Source: Aralia elata (taxonomy: Eukaryota > Streptophyta > Magnoliopsida > Apiales > Araliaceae). From it: 64,000 nt of DNA. Within the stretch, counting starts at the first letter, position 1. Each line of letters opens with the position of its first letter. The notes beneath the pieces are model-generated. The model ran no database searches, was not told where the DNA came from, and saw only the letters and a list, made by a program, of their open reading frames with translations. This document shows positions 12,462 to 28,152 of the stretch, one piece after another. The stretch lies in NCBI GenBank assembly GCA_034770075.1, contig CM068382.1, positions 5,302,001 through 5,366,000 on the forward strand, written 5' to 3'. Position numbers and translations under genes: made by a program.

Positions 12462-15402
12462 TGTAAGACCCCGAAAATTTTAATAAATAGAATTTAATTT
12501 TCTTCTTATTATTATTTTAAAACAAAAATGTGTTAAATCGATAATGATAAAGTTACTAGTAAAATGTGATAATTGAGATGTCTAGTAATAACGCAAAATC
12601 ATTATTCACGTGATCACTATTCACGGGGTACTATTTACGCTAAAACGCTTTTACATTTTCTTCGATCTTCGAATTACGTCATAACGTTTATATAAGCTGG
12701 AGACGAAAATTATACGGTATAAATACGGAAAGTACTATTCATTTATACAAAAAGTCAAACTAGTATGTCGGGGAATATTCCTTCTGTCGGATATAGAAAG
12801 TGATAGAAATTGACGGCAAAACTTTAACCGATAACTGTTGAAATACCCGGTGATAAAAAAAAATAGTAAAACGCGCTATTCCACAGTAGCACACGTTATT
12901 CCACAGTAGTACACGGTATTCCACAGTAGCACACAACGGCGTTCCACAGTGTTTTATATTATTGATTCAATAATTGATAAAGTAGCAATTGCACAGTATC
13001 TTGATTCAATAATTGTTACAGTAGTATCTGCATAATATTTTATATTATTTGTCACGACACTGTAACACATATTATTTGATATGATAGTTTAGCATTATTG
13101 ACAATGTCTAGAAATTCTGTCGAGAAAAGGGGTTATTTAATCGCACGTCGTTTATACGGAAGACCCCCTCTTTCCTGGGAATAATCTAGTTGTCAGTATT
13201 GCGAGTATATGCTATCTGTGATATTAATACATTTAACACAATAATACAGAAAAATGGATTTATTGTGATAATGGAGTTATTTTTAATGGTTTTATCTTTT
13301 GATAATGGAATTATCTTTTGATAATGGAAGAAAAAATGGATGGATGATATTAATGGAAGAAAAAATGGATGGATGATATTAATGGAAGAAAAAATGGATG
13401 GATGATATTAATGGAAGAAAAAATGGATGGATGATATTAATGGAAGAAAAAATGGATGGATGATATTAAAAGAATATGGGAAAAAGACCAAAATGCCCTC
13501 ACCTTGATTTTCCTATAAATAGGGAGGGTTTGCTTAAGAAATTTTCACACCTTCATTGCTTATACTTCCTCTCTCTCTCTAAATTTCTGAAGTTCTCTTA
13601 GTGTGCTAGGTTACTGTGAGTATTTGTGAGGATACTAGTATTATCCGAAGTTAGTAAACTTCATAGAAAGTAACATCCAGTTAACGAAGGTAGGGAATAT
13701 CATTTCTTTCATACTCATATATAATATCATTTGCTTTCATGTTCGTAAGTGATATTATACTCACAAAGGTTGTTATTCATTCTGTATTAATTTGTGGGGA
13801 TAACCTGGCCGTGCGGTATGACGCATGCCTGGTGAATATCCTTTTGTATTCATTTCTTATTATTCTGTGGGAATAACCTGTATGTACGAGTGTCGTACCT
13901 GGTGAATACCCTTCTGTATTCATTCCTTATTACTCTGTGGGAATAACCTGTATGTACGAGTGTCGTACCTGGTGAATAACCCTTTGTATTCATTCTTTAT
14001 AAATCTGTGGGTATAACCTGTCCGTGCGGATTGAGGCATGCCTGGTGAATAACCCTTTGTATTCATTACTTATTAATCTTTTGTGGAAATAACCTGTCTA
14101 CGCGAATTATCGCATGACGGGTGAAAATTCATTTGCAGTTTCATATATTCTGTTATACTTGTATAATGTATCATTTCTTTTGTACTCTTTAAGGGATATC
14201 TTTTTCTTTCACATATCTCCATTTATGATAAGAAATCTTTGTTTGTTTCCAAAACCTTATTTTTAAATGGAGAAAATCCCTGAAAATTAGTAGCTTAATA
14301 GTTTGTGCTTCATCTAATATCTTTTCACCTGAATCTTTCTATTTCGTTTTATACGTTATAGTTGAATTCTGAACTTATTTCTTGAATATCATTCTTAAAT
14401 TTGACTCCACAATTTGGTCATCGTGTTGGTAATTTGGTCAATCTTCGACACTAATTAAATTATAAATCTTTTCTTATCCTTGATCTCACTGTATTTATGT
14501 TTATATCATTGTCATCATCCTCATACTTAAATTGTGGTGATAGTTCTCTTTGGCCCGTAGTGCAAAGATGAACTGGTGTGACATGATTTTGACCAAACTG
14601 TGTATTGGTATAATCATGACCTTTGGCGTTACAGATAAAGGCTTCTAGTGAAAATATCTTTGGCCTGTAGTGCAAAGATGAACTGGCGTTTGGCGTGATC
14701 ATGACCAGTGGTGTTACAAATAAATATCTTTGGCACGTAGTGCAAAGAGAGGCTGTTGAAATTGTTGATTGGTGTTACAAATAAATATCTTTGGCACGTA
14801 GTGCAAAGAGAGGCTGTTGAAATTGTTGATTGGTGTTACAAATAAATATCTTTGGCACGTAGTGCAAAGAGAGGCTGTTGAACATGAATTATTGATTGGT
14901 GTTACAGGGACATAATATTGGTGGTGATCCTTTAACTTCTAGAAGATGGTAGATATTATAATCTACTTGACTCTTCTAATGGATTGTTCGTTCCGCTGCA
15001 GTTGTTGTTGAACAATTATAATATCTTTAAATCTCTGATTTATTATTGTTGAAGACTAAAGATAATTTTTATTCTTCATTATCTTAGTCATGATATTTCT
15101 TACTGGGCTATTTGAGCTCACCCTTTTCCTTTTTGTTCCATTGTTCTCCTCAGGAAAAGAGTGTAGCGGGGACTAGCCGGGGAATGAAGTGATGGTCCGA
15201 GATAATAGAAGTGTCTCAATACCTTACTATTAGTGTGACAATAAGTGTATTGAGAATTTAAGATGTATTTGTATTGTGTTGTCATATTTTGCACGACACT
15301 TATTAGTTGTAAATGGGAAAATTCGTATTTTTATTTGTATTTTTGTAGAATGTTATTGGCGACTCAAAATGGGTTGTGTGATCCTATTTTGGGGGCGTCA
15401 CA
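12462..15402 (+). mobile_element. LTR copy 5 (2941 bp), right end of the array
   Basis: Last LTR, with five 29 bp units (13324-13468) and TATA box at 13514-13521. It ends with GCGTCACA at 15402 and is followed by unrelated AT-rich DNA rather than the primer site. This independently fixes the LTR 3' end. The five bases after it (AAAAT, 15403-15407) would be the right target-site duplication. Confidence 0.9.
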
Positions 15403-15846
15403 AAAATAATTATGATGATAAAGTTAAAATATTGGATCATTTTATATCAGTATCAATAAAACAAAGATTATTTTGTGTAATAAAAAAGAAGATTTTTTTT
15501 TGATGAAATTGAGGATATTGTTGTGTTTAATTATTTGTAAAGGGTTCCCTATTAAGTAGGACAACAATAATTAAGAAAAGAGACAATTTCCATACATCAC
15601 ATCTAGTTCGGTGTACAATTAATTTAGCGTAATTCTATATATTAGCCAAATCCCGTGTACATTCCAGCTCCCTCTCACTGTACGTTGACTTTTGACTAGC
15701 TGCAAAGCAAAGTCCCGTATTCCCATTGTTGTGATAACAAGAAACACCAAGGGCATTTCTGTATCTCACTAGTATAAATATAGAACACAATTTGATTATC
15801 AAACACAAACTTTCACAACAATATCGATCTCCAAAAAAAAATAAAA
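15403..15846 (+). other. GPAT upstream region between array and gene
   Basis: 444 bp of AT-rich DNA between the LTR end and the GPAT start codon. It includes the GPAT TATA box. No other gene is seen. The retroelement array therefore ends about 370 bp from the GPAT core promoter. Confidence 0.6.
15773..15780 (+). promoter_or_regulatory. GPAT TATA box
   Basis: TATAAATA lies 67-74 bp upstream of the GPAT start codon, a normal plant spacing for a short 5' leader. Confidence 0.65.
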
Positions 15847-17897
15847 ATGCCTTTTTATAAGTGTTCTTCCTTCACAAAACTTGTCCTCTTTATGTCTCGT
15901 CTCCTTCAAAAACATTATAGGAACCAAAAAGGTCTTCAAAGAAGCTTTAGCAATGGCCATGCTGCATATTCTCAGTTTAAACTACAAACCCACTCTTCTT
16001 TTTCTAAAAGAATAGAGCCATCACAAAAAACTACATTGATCTTTAATGTTGAAGGAACACTGTTGAAATCTCCTTCTCTTTTTCCATACTTCATGCTGGT
16101 TGCATTCGAAGCCGGAAGCCTCATTAGGGCTTTTCTTTTATTAGTTTTGTACCCTTTTCTTTGTTTTGTCAACGACGAATTTTCGTTAAAGATTATGGTA
16201 ATGGTTTGCTTTTTTGGGATAAAGAAGGAGGGTTTTAGGGTGGGGAGTTCTGTTTTGCCAAAGTTTTTCTTAGAGGATGTTGGTGTTGAAGGCTTTGAGG
16301 CGTTGAGAAAAGGTGAAGTGAAAGTCGGAGTCACTGATTTGCCTCAAGTTATGGTTGAGAGTTTCTTGAGAGATTACTTGGAGATTGATTTTGTGATGGG
16401 AAGAGAGCTAAAAGTTGTTTGTGGGTATTATGTGGGGCTAATGGATGACAAAAAGAACACTATCAATCATCGGTTGGAGGAGATATTTGAAGATGAAAAC
16501 ATTTCGGAAAATATTATTGGACTTGATAGGCTCAATTACAAGTCAATCGATCATCCTTGGTTCTCTCATTGCAAGGTGATTATTTTTCAATTTTTTATCA
16601 TAAAATGCTCTCTTGCATGTTATTAATTGTTTGTTAGATGTTTTAAATATCTGAATTCAACATAGTTAATTAATATCTACTATAAAGTCGATAAAAAAAG
16701 TAAATAAGATACAATTTAATTCTATACGAGTGAAACTAATTTTGCTACTCAACTTCACCCTTAACTCACTAAATCCAAATCCTAGCTCATAAAACACATG
16801 TTTTACGGTACTAATTTTTGTTCTTGCACCGTCATAAAAAAATATTTTTAAAATTTTCAACATATGTCATCGCGACATCACGACTAAATAGTAGGGATAT
16901 ATGGAAATAATTCATTTTTTTATATCAAAGTTCTCTCTCTCTCTCCCCATACATTTGTAATTTTGTATAACTTCTCCATACTTGTACTTATTATTGTCTC
17001 AACATTCAACAGGAGATTTACATGGTGAATGAAGTAGAAAAGCTGAAGTGGAATATCCTCCCAAGAGAACAATATCCAAAACCGCTCATCTTCCATGATG
17101 GTAGGTTGGCTTTCAGACCAACCCCACTAGCCATGCTTACTATCTTCATTTGGCTTCCTATGGGGTCAATTCTCGCCATAACCCGAATTATTATTGCCTT
17201 ATCTTTCCCTTACAATATCTCCACTCCTCTCTTAGCCTTCACAGGAATTAAACTCAAGCTTTCAAAACCCAACCACTTCAAGGAAAATAAAAATAATACT
17301 AAAACCAAAGGCATTTTATATGTTTGTAACCACAGAACATTATTGGACCCTTTGTTCCTTTCTTTTGGCCTCAACAAATCATTATCTGCGGTCACATACA
17401 GCTTAAGTAGAATGTCCGAAATCTTGGCACCAATCAGAACCGTTCGATTAACTCGGGATAGGGATGTAGATGGGAGAATGATGGATAAAATGTTGAATCA
17501 AGGGGATTTGGTTGTTTGTCCTGAAGGGACCACCTGTAGAGAACCTTATTTACTTAGGTTGAGTCCTTTGTTTACAGAATTGAGTGATGATATTGTTCCT
17601 GTGGGGATGGACACTCATGTGGGCATGTTTTATGGGACAACTGCGGGCGGGTTGAAGTGTTTGGACCCGGTTTTTTTCTTGATGAATCCGGGCCCAGGTT
17701 ACACCGTCCGATTTCTCGATAGGGTTGGTGGCGCATCGTGGTGTAACGGTGGTGCAAACTCGAGATTCGAGGTGGCCAATTATGTGCAAAGTGAGATTGG
17801 GAAGGCATTAGGGTTTGAATGCACCATGCTTACTAGGAAGGATAAGTACTTGATCTTGGCTGGTAATGAAGGAATAGTTTCTGCTGCTAAGCGCTAG
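15847..17897 (+). CDS. GPAT: Glycerol-3-phosphate sn-2 acyltransferase (plant GPAT family)
   Basis: Two exons, 15847-16575 and 17013-17897, join in phase at a GT-AG intron and give 537 residues, the usual family size. Known: land-plant GPATs transfer acyl groups from acyl-CoA to glycerol-3-phosphate in the ER for cutin, suberin or storage lipid. Seen: an N-terminal HAD-like region, then hydrophobic segments, then the acyltransferase blocks: NHRTLLDP (H350, D355), RLTRDRD, VVCPEGTTCREP (about 411-422) and IVPVGM (437-442). The HAD motif I reads FNVEGT (N67-V-E-G-T71), so the phosphatase nucleophile Asp is absent. That fits the GPAT1/2/3 type making lysophosphatidic acid rather than 2-monoacylglycerol. 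The exact paralogue is not certain. A TATA box sits 74 bp upstream and the retroelement array ends 444 bp upstream. Confidence 0.92.
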
Positions 17898-18249
17898 ACA
17901 ATAATTCAACATTGCATGTGTGAAGCTAATTAATGATGTCTACTTATAGACAACAATAGGGGAATTTTTTTTTATTATTATTTATAAATAGTTGAAATAG
18001 GTTTGTTTTGTTTTAAGAACTTGTATCTTTCATTTTTTGGATACCAACTACATTTATTTGAATTGTATATGGATTGGTAGTTAATGCATGGAGTTGAGCA
18101 ATAATAATTAATGTTACATTCATTATTTGAATATTCTCTCTATTTAATTACAAATATGAGATCAATTATGAGATATTTTTAAATTTAAATTTAATGCAAT
18201 TCATTTTACTTTTTAAAATAATAAATATTGTAACTACTAGTTGTATTTT

Positions 18250-18551
18250 TTGAGTTTAATGCACTTTGTATTTCCCAAGTTTTTTCTATTTTACACATTG
18301 CATCATATATTTTAAAATATGACACTTTACATTCCATACTTTTACCGAATCAGCATATAACTAGTACCCTCTGACCCAAAATTCATCGCTAAAAGTGACG
18401 GATTTTGCACTTTTTAGTGATGGATTTTGGGTTAGAGGGTGTCATGTCGGTTCGCTAAAAGTGTAAGATATAAAGTATCTCGTTTTAAAGTATAGGATGC
18501 AATGTGCAAAATGAGATAAACTTGGGGGATGCAAAGTACATTCAACTTAGT
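18250..18551. mobile_element. Foldback MITE-like element (~300 bp)
   Basis: The arms pair over almost the full length. GCACTTTGTATTTCCCAAG near 18260 matches the reverse complement of CTTGGGGGATGCAAAGTAC near 18522-18540, and the inner arm around CCCAAAATTCATC (18377) pairs with GATGGATTTTGGG (18419). There is no coding capacity. No clear target duplication was found, so the family is unassigned. Confidence 0.7.
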
Positions 18552-18981
18552 ATTTTTTTTTATAACATAGTGTACGACTTTCATAATTGTATTGTTTTAA
18601 ATTTAAAGCATTAATTCATATTAATTTTAAATTTGAAAATATTTTAATATAATTTTAAAAATCAGCATTAATCCTATATTTTAGAATAAATTAAATTGAA
18701 TACTATAGTCTCATACTTTTTTTTCCTTCTTTCTTTATATTTTAGGCAGTTGCGCACAATTTCGTGTCATAACTTCTTAATTTCTTGTTGATTAATATCC
18801 CAAAGAAAAGAGAAAAAAATCCTTATCAATCTCTTAGGGAAGATTAATATATTAATTAGTCTTTAAGGTGCATGCTAGAGGATAATGTAAAACTAATTAA
18901 AATGTATATCCAATAGTTTGTGACAGTCAAACCTATATTGTGTTAATATATAATTGGAGAATCGATGATAAATTAAGAAAA

Positions 18982-18984
<3 letters not shown>

Positions 18985-19050
<66 letters not shown>
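18985..19050. repeat. (TG)n(TA)n compound microsatellite
   Basis: A run of TG followed by about 23 TA units. It creates a spurious open frame rich in Tyr and Ile. Confidence 0.95.
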
Positions 19051-19052
<2 letters not shown>

Positions 19053-19538
19053 TGCATGTGAAACACTTGACCATGTGCTTCTGTTTTTATCAGCGGCTCA
19101 TGTGCTAATTTTGAATGACGTTAACATTGATAATTTTCCGTGATGCGATGCTAGCTGCATGCGCAACTAACTCTTTAATGAAGCCTAGCTACCTAGTGGA
19201 TTGATGCAAATAAATGGGAGTTAGAAGTTTATTGTATGATTATTCTTGCCATTATATATTGCCTCCTCAATAATCATTATGTTGATTTTGATTTGTATGA
19301 TAGAGTCTTGTTTATATATATATATAGAGAGAGAGAGAGAGATCCAAATGAATATATATAGTGCACTTAAAACTAAAAAAATGATATATTTCGTAAATAT
19401 TTATAATTTTAAAAGTATTTTTTACGATTTTTAATCAACTAAAGACAGATAAAAAAAGTTGAACGATATATTATTTTTCTTTATGTTATGAAAACATGAT
19501 TTGTTTGGAAAAATAAACTTGGATGCAATACTTTAATT

Positions 19539-19638
19539 GTAGAAAGTCTACCTAATGAGAATAAAAAAGAAGATAATAGCTATGAATGGTAGAAAGTCTG
19601 CCTAATGAGAATAAAAAAGAAGATAATAGCTGTAAATG
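19539..19638 (+). repeat. 50 bp tandem duplication
   Basis: GTAGAAAGTCT...GATAATAGCT occurs at 19539 and again at 19589 with two or three differences, directly before the foldback at 19660. Confidence 0.85.
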
Positions 19639-19659
19639 GGCCTATATTAATAGGAATTT

Positions 19660-19839
19660 CTTAACATGTGTCCTTAGGGCACATGCTAAGCACATGGTTC
19701 AAGAGAATATTCTCTTGAACTGTGTGCATATTCCCTTGATTTCTGTATTTGCACTAAGTTTAAGAGAATATGCACACAGTTCAAGAGAATATTCTCTTGA
19801 ACCGTGTGCTTAGCATGTGCCCTTAGGGCACATGTTAAG
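19660..19839. mobile_element. Foldback element with nested 22 bp palindromes
   Basis: 180 bp inverted repeat, starting CTTAACATG and ending CATGTTAAG. Each arm contains a perfect 22 bp palindrome (19698-19719 and 19780-19801, half-site TTCAAGAGAAT) and a CCCTTAGGG-type palindrome, so hairpins form at two levels. No coding capacity. Confidence 0.75.
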
Positions 19840-22135
19840 AGGACCCATATTAATATTAACATTATCATTTACTTAAGACACTATAAAATTATATTTTTTA
19901 CCCAATAATAATGAGAAGAAAAAAAAAAGATGGAGTAATAGCTAAACGGGATTATATTAATTTTTACTCTGAATAATATTTGTAATTGATTGTATTGGGC
20001 ATATATAGCCTGATGTCCAACTCAACGCATATGCTAGCCAGGAAGATCAATAGCCTTATGGGAAACCTTATGGAGACCAATTCATATTTGTCTTTCTGAC
20101 TCTTCTCTGCGTGAACAACAGAAATTATTTCAAAAGCAATACTTAGCCAAGTCAAAATCCCATTACTTTTCTTAAGACTTAAATAGAAAGAAAAGCAACT
20201 TGCAAGAGAATGAATGAAAAGGTAATTAAAATTATGAGAAAGACTTCTATTGAGCAAGTGTACTTGTACCATACGCACTTGCGACACTAAAATCAAAGAA
20301 GAGGACTTGTGTTACTACTTTTCTTGTATTGTGTCACGTCTTTGACATTGAACTCTCATCCTGTGTACGATTCTTAATTGTTAATATGTTTGTTTAGAGC
20401 TCGGATCAAATCGGTATTGATATACTGATTCGGTCCGAATTTTCAATACCGATTCGTTTTGAATTTTTGAAATTTGAATAAGTTTGACAGCGGATCTCTA
20501 AATTTTGATAATCTTTTTTATCTAATGAATCAGGAGTCTGTTTTAAAATCGTCCATCATATACTTAATTCACTCCAAAATGTATAATATTTTATTCATTT
20601 TAAATATAATTTATTAAATTCATAAACGTATTATTTTTATTCACAAAGGCACCAAACTCACTGATTGGTATCTCTGCTGATGTTAATAACCGGACATACC
20701 TAATATAATATGTACGCTTGGAGGACAAAAAGTATGCTTACAATATGAATTATACTTCAATAAAAAGAAGGGAAAATAATTGGGCTGGAAAATGAAAACA
20801 GGCTTGAGTCTAGTCCAACCCGAAAAAGGTAGAGTTCAGATAAATAAGGCAAGCATGCATGTGCTTAAAGATTTTAGAAAGGCGTGGGAATTGGACAGGG
20901 TTTATTTGCTTTAGAAGCCCATCTAACTGAAGCGGAGCCTAGTCAATTTATTTAACAAAACACCACTGATTTTGAATTTTTCACTTATCCTAATAAACAA
21001 TCAGGACCGTTCAAAGTTTGGGATAAATCTCACCGTCCATTATATCCTCTTTAGCTTCAAAGGAAAAAAAATTGCTCTCTCACTCTCAAATCCTCTCGTT
21101 TTTTCTCCTCCCGAACTCGCCCTCTGCCTCCTCCATTTTTTAGCGTCAGCAATCTCTCATCTCCTTTCCCTTCGTATAAGGTACCGGAGGCACGAGTAGT
21201 GCAACTAGTATAATTATAAGATTCAAATTTTACTACGTACATAAATACCATCTATGTAATTCGCAATCTTAAGTTTTATAATTTGCAACATTAGTTTTTA
21301 AATGTGTGTATATATAATATAGGGACTAATATGAGTCATTTAGTATTATCTCAGTTTTACATGGGAATGATATGAAGTTGAAAAATATGTTGCTTTATAA
21401 TTTCACTAAAATTCATGATATCTTATGGACCTTGGTCACGTCCCTCACAATATAAGATTGAAAGATCTAAACTTTTTTCTTCGAAGCGAAAACGAACGTG
21501 GTCAAAACAAATAATGATGAAAAAATTAGGATAAAAAAAAAAGCTCAAAGACAAAGAGAATTGGGCTTTTTCTTTTCCAAAGAATTCTTGTCGTTTTCCT
21601 TATTCTAGTTCCTTCTCTTTTGACTTTGCAATACAAATTAGCCATTTTGATAAATAGGACTCTAGGAATGATAGTGAGTATTTAGAGGAAGATGAATTGA
21701 ATTTGACTTTCTTATATTATATTATATTTTAATTTTATTAAATGTATTATCTTTTTATCTTAATATTTATGTTAGCAATAATTTAACTATGTTAATAGAT
21801 ATTTCATGATAGTGAGATCAACTTTGTAATAATAATTAAAATCATTGAAATGCTTTAATTCATTAAAGAGTAAAAAATGATCAAATTATTTTTATTTTTG
21901 AAATAATAATATAAATTTCAGTTATAATTTATTACAATTATAGTGTATTTGTTGAAATCGGAGGGAATGTATTTGGGGAACCAAATTCCAATCAACTACT
22001 CACAAATTTAGGGCATTTTGTGTAATAATCAAGGACTAGAATATAAATTCAAGAAATTTTTCTCTTCGACCCTTCTTCGAACACGGAGTAACTCATTCAC
22101 GCACCCCAACTATTTTTTTTTCATTCGGACTCGTT

Positions 22136-22144
22136 CTAGGGTTT
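22136..22144 (+). promoter_or_regulatory. DEAH2: telo-box-like motif in helicase leader
   Basis: CTAGGGTTT about 100 bp before the start codon. Known: this motif is common near transcription starts of plant housekeeping and translation-related genes. Regulatory use here is inferred. Confidence 0.4.
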
Positions 22145-22240
22145 CGACTCTGAATCCTAAGCTAGTCGTCAAGTTTGTGTTAGGGATTCGACGAATTGGG
22201 GATTTTAAAGGCACATTAAGATTTAAGGGCTGTAGATTAG

Positions 22241-26693
<4,453 letters not shown>

Positions 26694-28152
26694 AAAGTAT
26701 ATGTTGCCTTAATTTTTTTCGTAGCAGTCTCTGCTGATGAGAAAGTTATTGTTCTGGAGGACTGCTAATGAGAAAGTTATTGTTCTGGAGGACTGCCTTT
26801 TTTTTTGTAGACTCCGGTTCATCAAGTTCTCTCCATGGAGCCAACAGAAGTTTGGGGAAGAACTTGCATTGTACCATTTAAAAAGTAGTATAGTCAGCCA
26901 GTGACAGTGGTCTGTGCTACATGTATTTGGATCGGTTCCAACTTCACTTGTTTTAGTATTTATTGTCAAGTACTCTCTATCTGCATCTCATGTTTCTTAT
27001 AAATGATGAACAGTTTGAAATTATAAATTATACTAGCTATGTTCATCCTATTTGAATGGTGAGTGCCAACAGAGCATTGAGTTTATGCGGTCTTAGTATG
27101 ATTAATCTGAAGGCTATAACCAGCCAATAGTAACCCTCAACAAATGCACAATGGACTCCTAAGATTGTTCACAGCTAGGGCTGCTAAAATTACTTGTGAA
27201 TCCCCTAGAAGCCTTCAAGTTAATAATAGCACCCATCTTTCATGTTCAGCAGCATCTGCAGAAATATTTCATGGTTTTTGGGTGTGCTAGTAGCTTTTCC
27301 AAATCAAATTACCATTTTTGTAGTAGTTGCGTAATGGGGTTTGATGAGCATCTCTTTTCTCACTTGGAGTTGGGGGTACTGTTCAGTGTTAAATAGGTTT
27401 TAAATAAACCCCATATATTATTGTTATTAGCAACATTAAATTCTGTAATAAAAAAAACTAACTCTTCCTGAAATCCCTCGACACAATTGAATGCTTAGGC
27501 TTTACCGTTTGCCATTGTTACCTAAAGTTATCATTCATCCGCATTTATATTGCTCGAGTTCTTCACATATTTTTGTAGAACATATTGGAGATGGATGCTT
27601 GAAATCTTGTGTGTGTACTTTCGTTCTAAATATGATTTGAGATTTTCTAACAAGGCCAAAACATCAATAGAGTCTGAAAATATTCACAAGAGTTCAGGAA
27701 GAAAAAAGCCTATAAACCACACCTCCAAGTATATATACATTACAAAAATCTTCATGCAAAACAAAAAGTGCAATTGCCAGCCAACATCATAGAGTAAGGA
27801 AATGTAAATTGCATATAAATTGAACTCAAGTCAAGTAATGAGTTCGAAAATCTGGAAGGAATTAAAGGAACTCATCTAAGCCAGACACACAATACAGCTT
27901 GGCAGTTATTTCAACTGTAAAAAGTTACAGATAAGCTTTTGGTAATGTTTCATATTATTACATATAGCATTTGTATCAGATATCACCTATTATTATGAAA
28001 AACATCCACCTATTAACTACCTGAAGGTCTTCTTTACTTTCACTTGCTGCATTTTTTGTAAAAAGATTACTAGTTGCACCAGCAGGACAACTAAGCACAA
28101 AACACAACCGAGGACTCTACTTGAATGACTTGGTACCAAAGAAAGTCGACAC
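26694..28152. other. Region between convergent helicase and LACS 3' ends
   Basis: Presumed 3' untranslated regions of both genes plus AT-rich spacer. A ~35 bp direct repeat (GAGAAAGTTATTGTTCTGGA) lies at 26740-26790. No further gene is seen. Confidence 0.55.

Larger units (their letters stand above)
1..15402 (+). repeat. Tandem array of a gag/pol-less LTR retroelement (LTR-internal)n-LTR
   Basis: Near-identical units of about 3.45-3.48 kb repeat head to tail. LTR starts (TGTAAGACCCCG) are at 2068, 5514, 8987 and 12462. LTR ends (GCGTCACA) are at 1533, 4979, 8452, 11927 and 15402. All four internal regions are exactly 534 bp, and neighbouring units share one LTR. The last unit stops at an LTR end, followed by unrelated DNA. 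Known: a TG...CA LTR, a TGGTATCAGAGCC primer site and a conserved GGGGACGAAATTTC block before the polypurine tract are typical of plant Ty3/gypsy chromoviruses of the Tekay/Del kind. Inferred: a non-autonomous (LARD-like) derivative amplified by unequal LTR-LTR recombination. The left end lies outside the window. Confidence 0.9.
17898..22240. other. Intergenic region between GPAT and DEAH helicase
   Basis: AT-rich DNA with two foldback elements (18250-18551, 19660-19839), a TG/TA microsatellite and a 50 bp duplication, all listed separately. I see no convincing gene; the open frames are short and repeat-derived. The last ~220 bp form the helicase 5' leader. Confidence 0.6.

Noticed and set aside
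15972..16334. 120-codon minus-strand open frame in GPAT exon 1
   Set aside because: Shadow of the GPAT coding strand.
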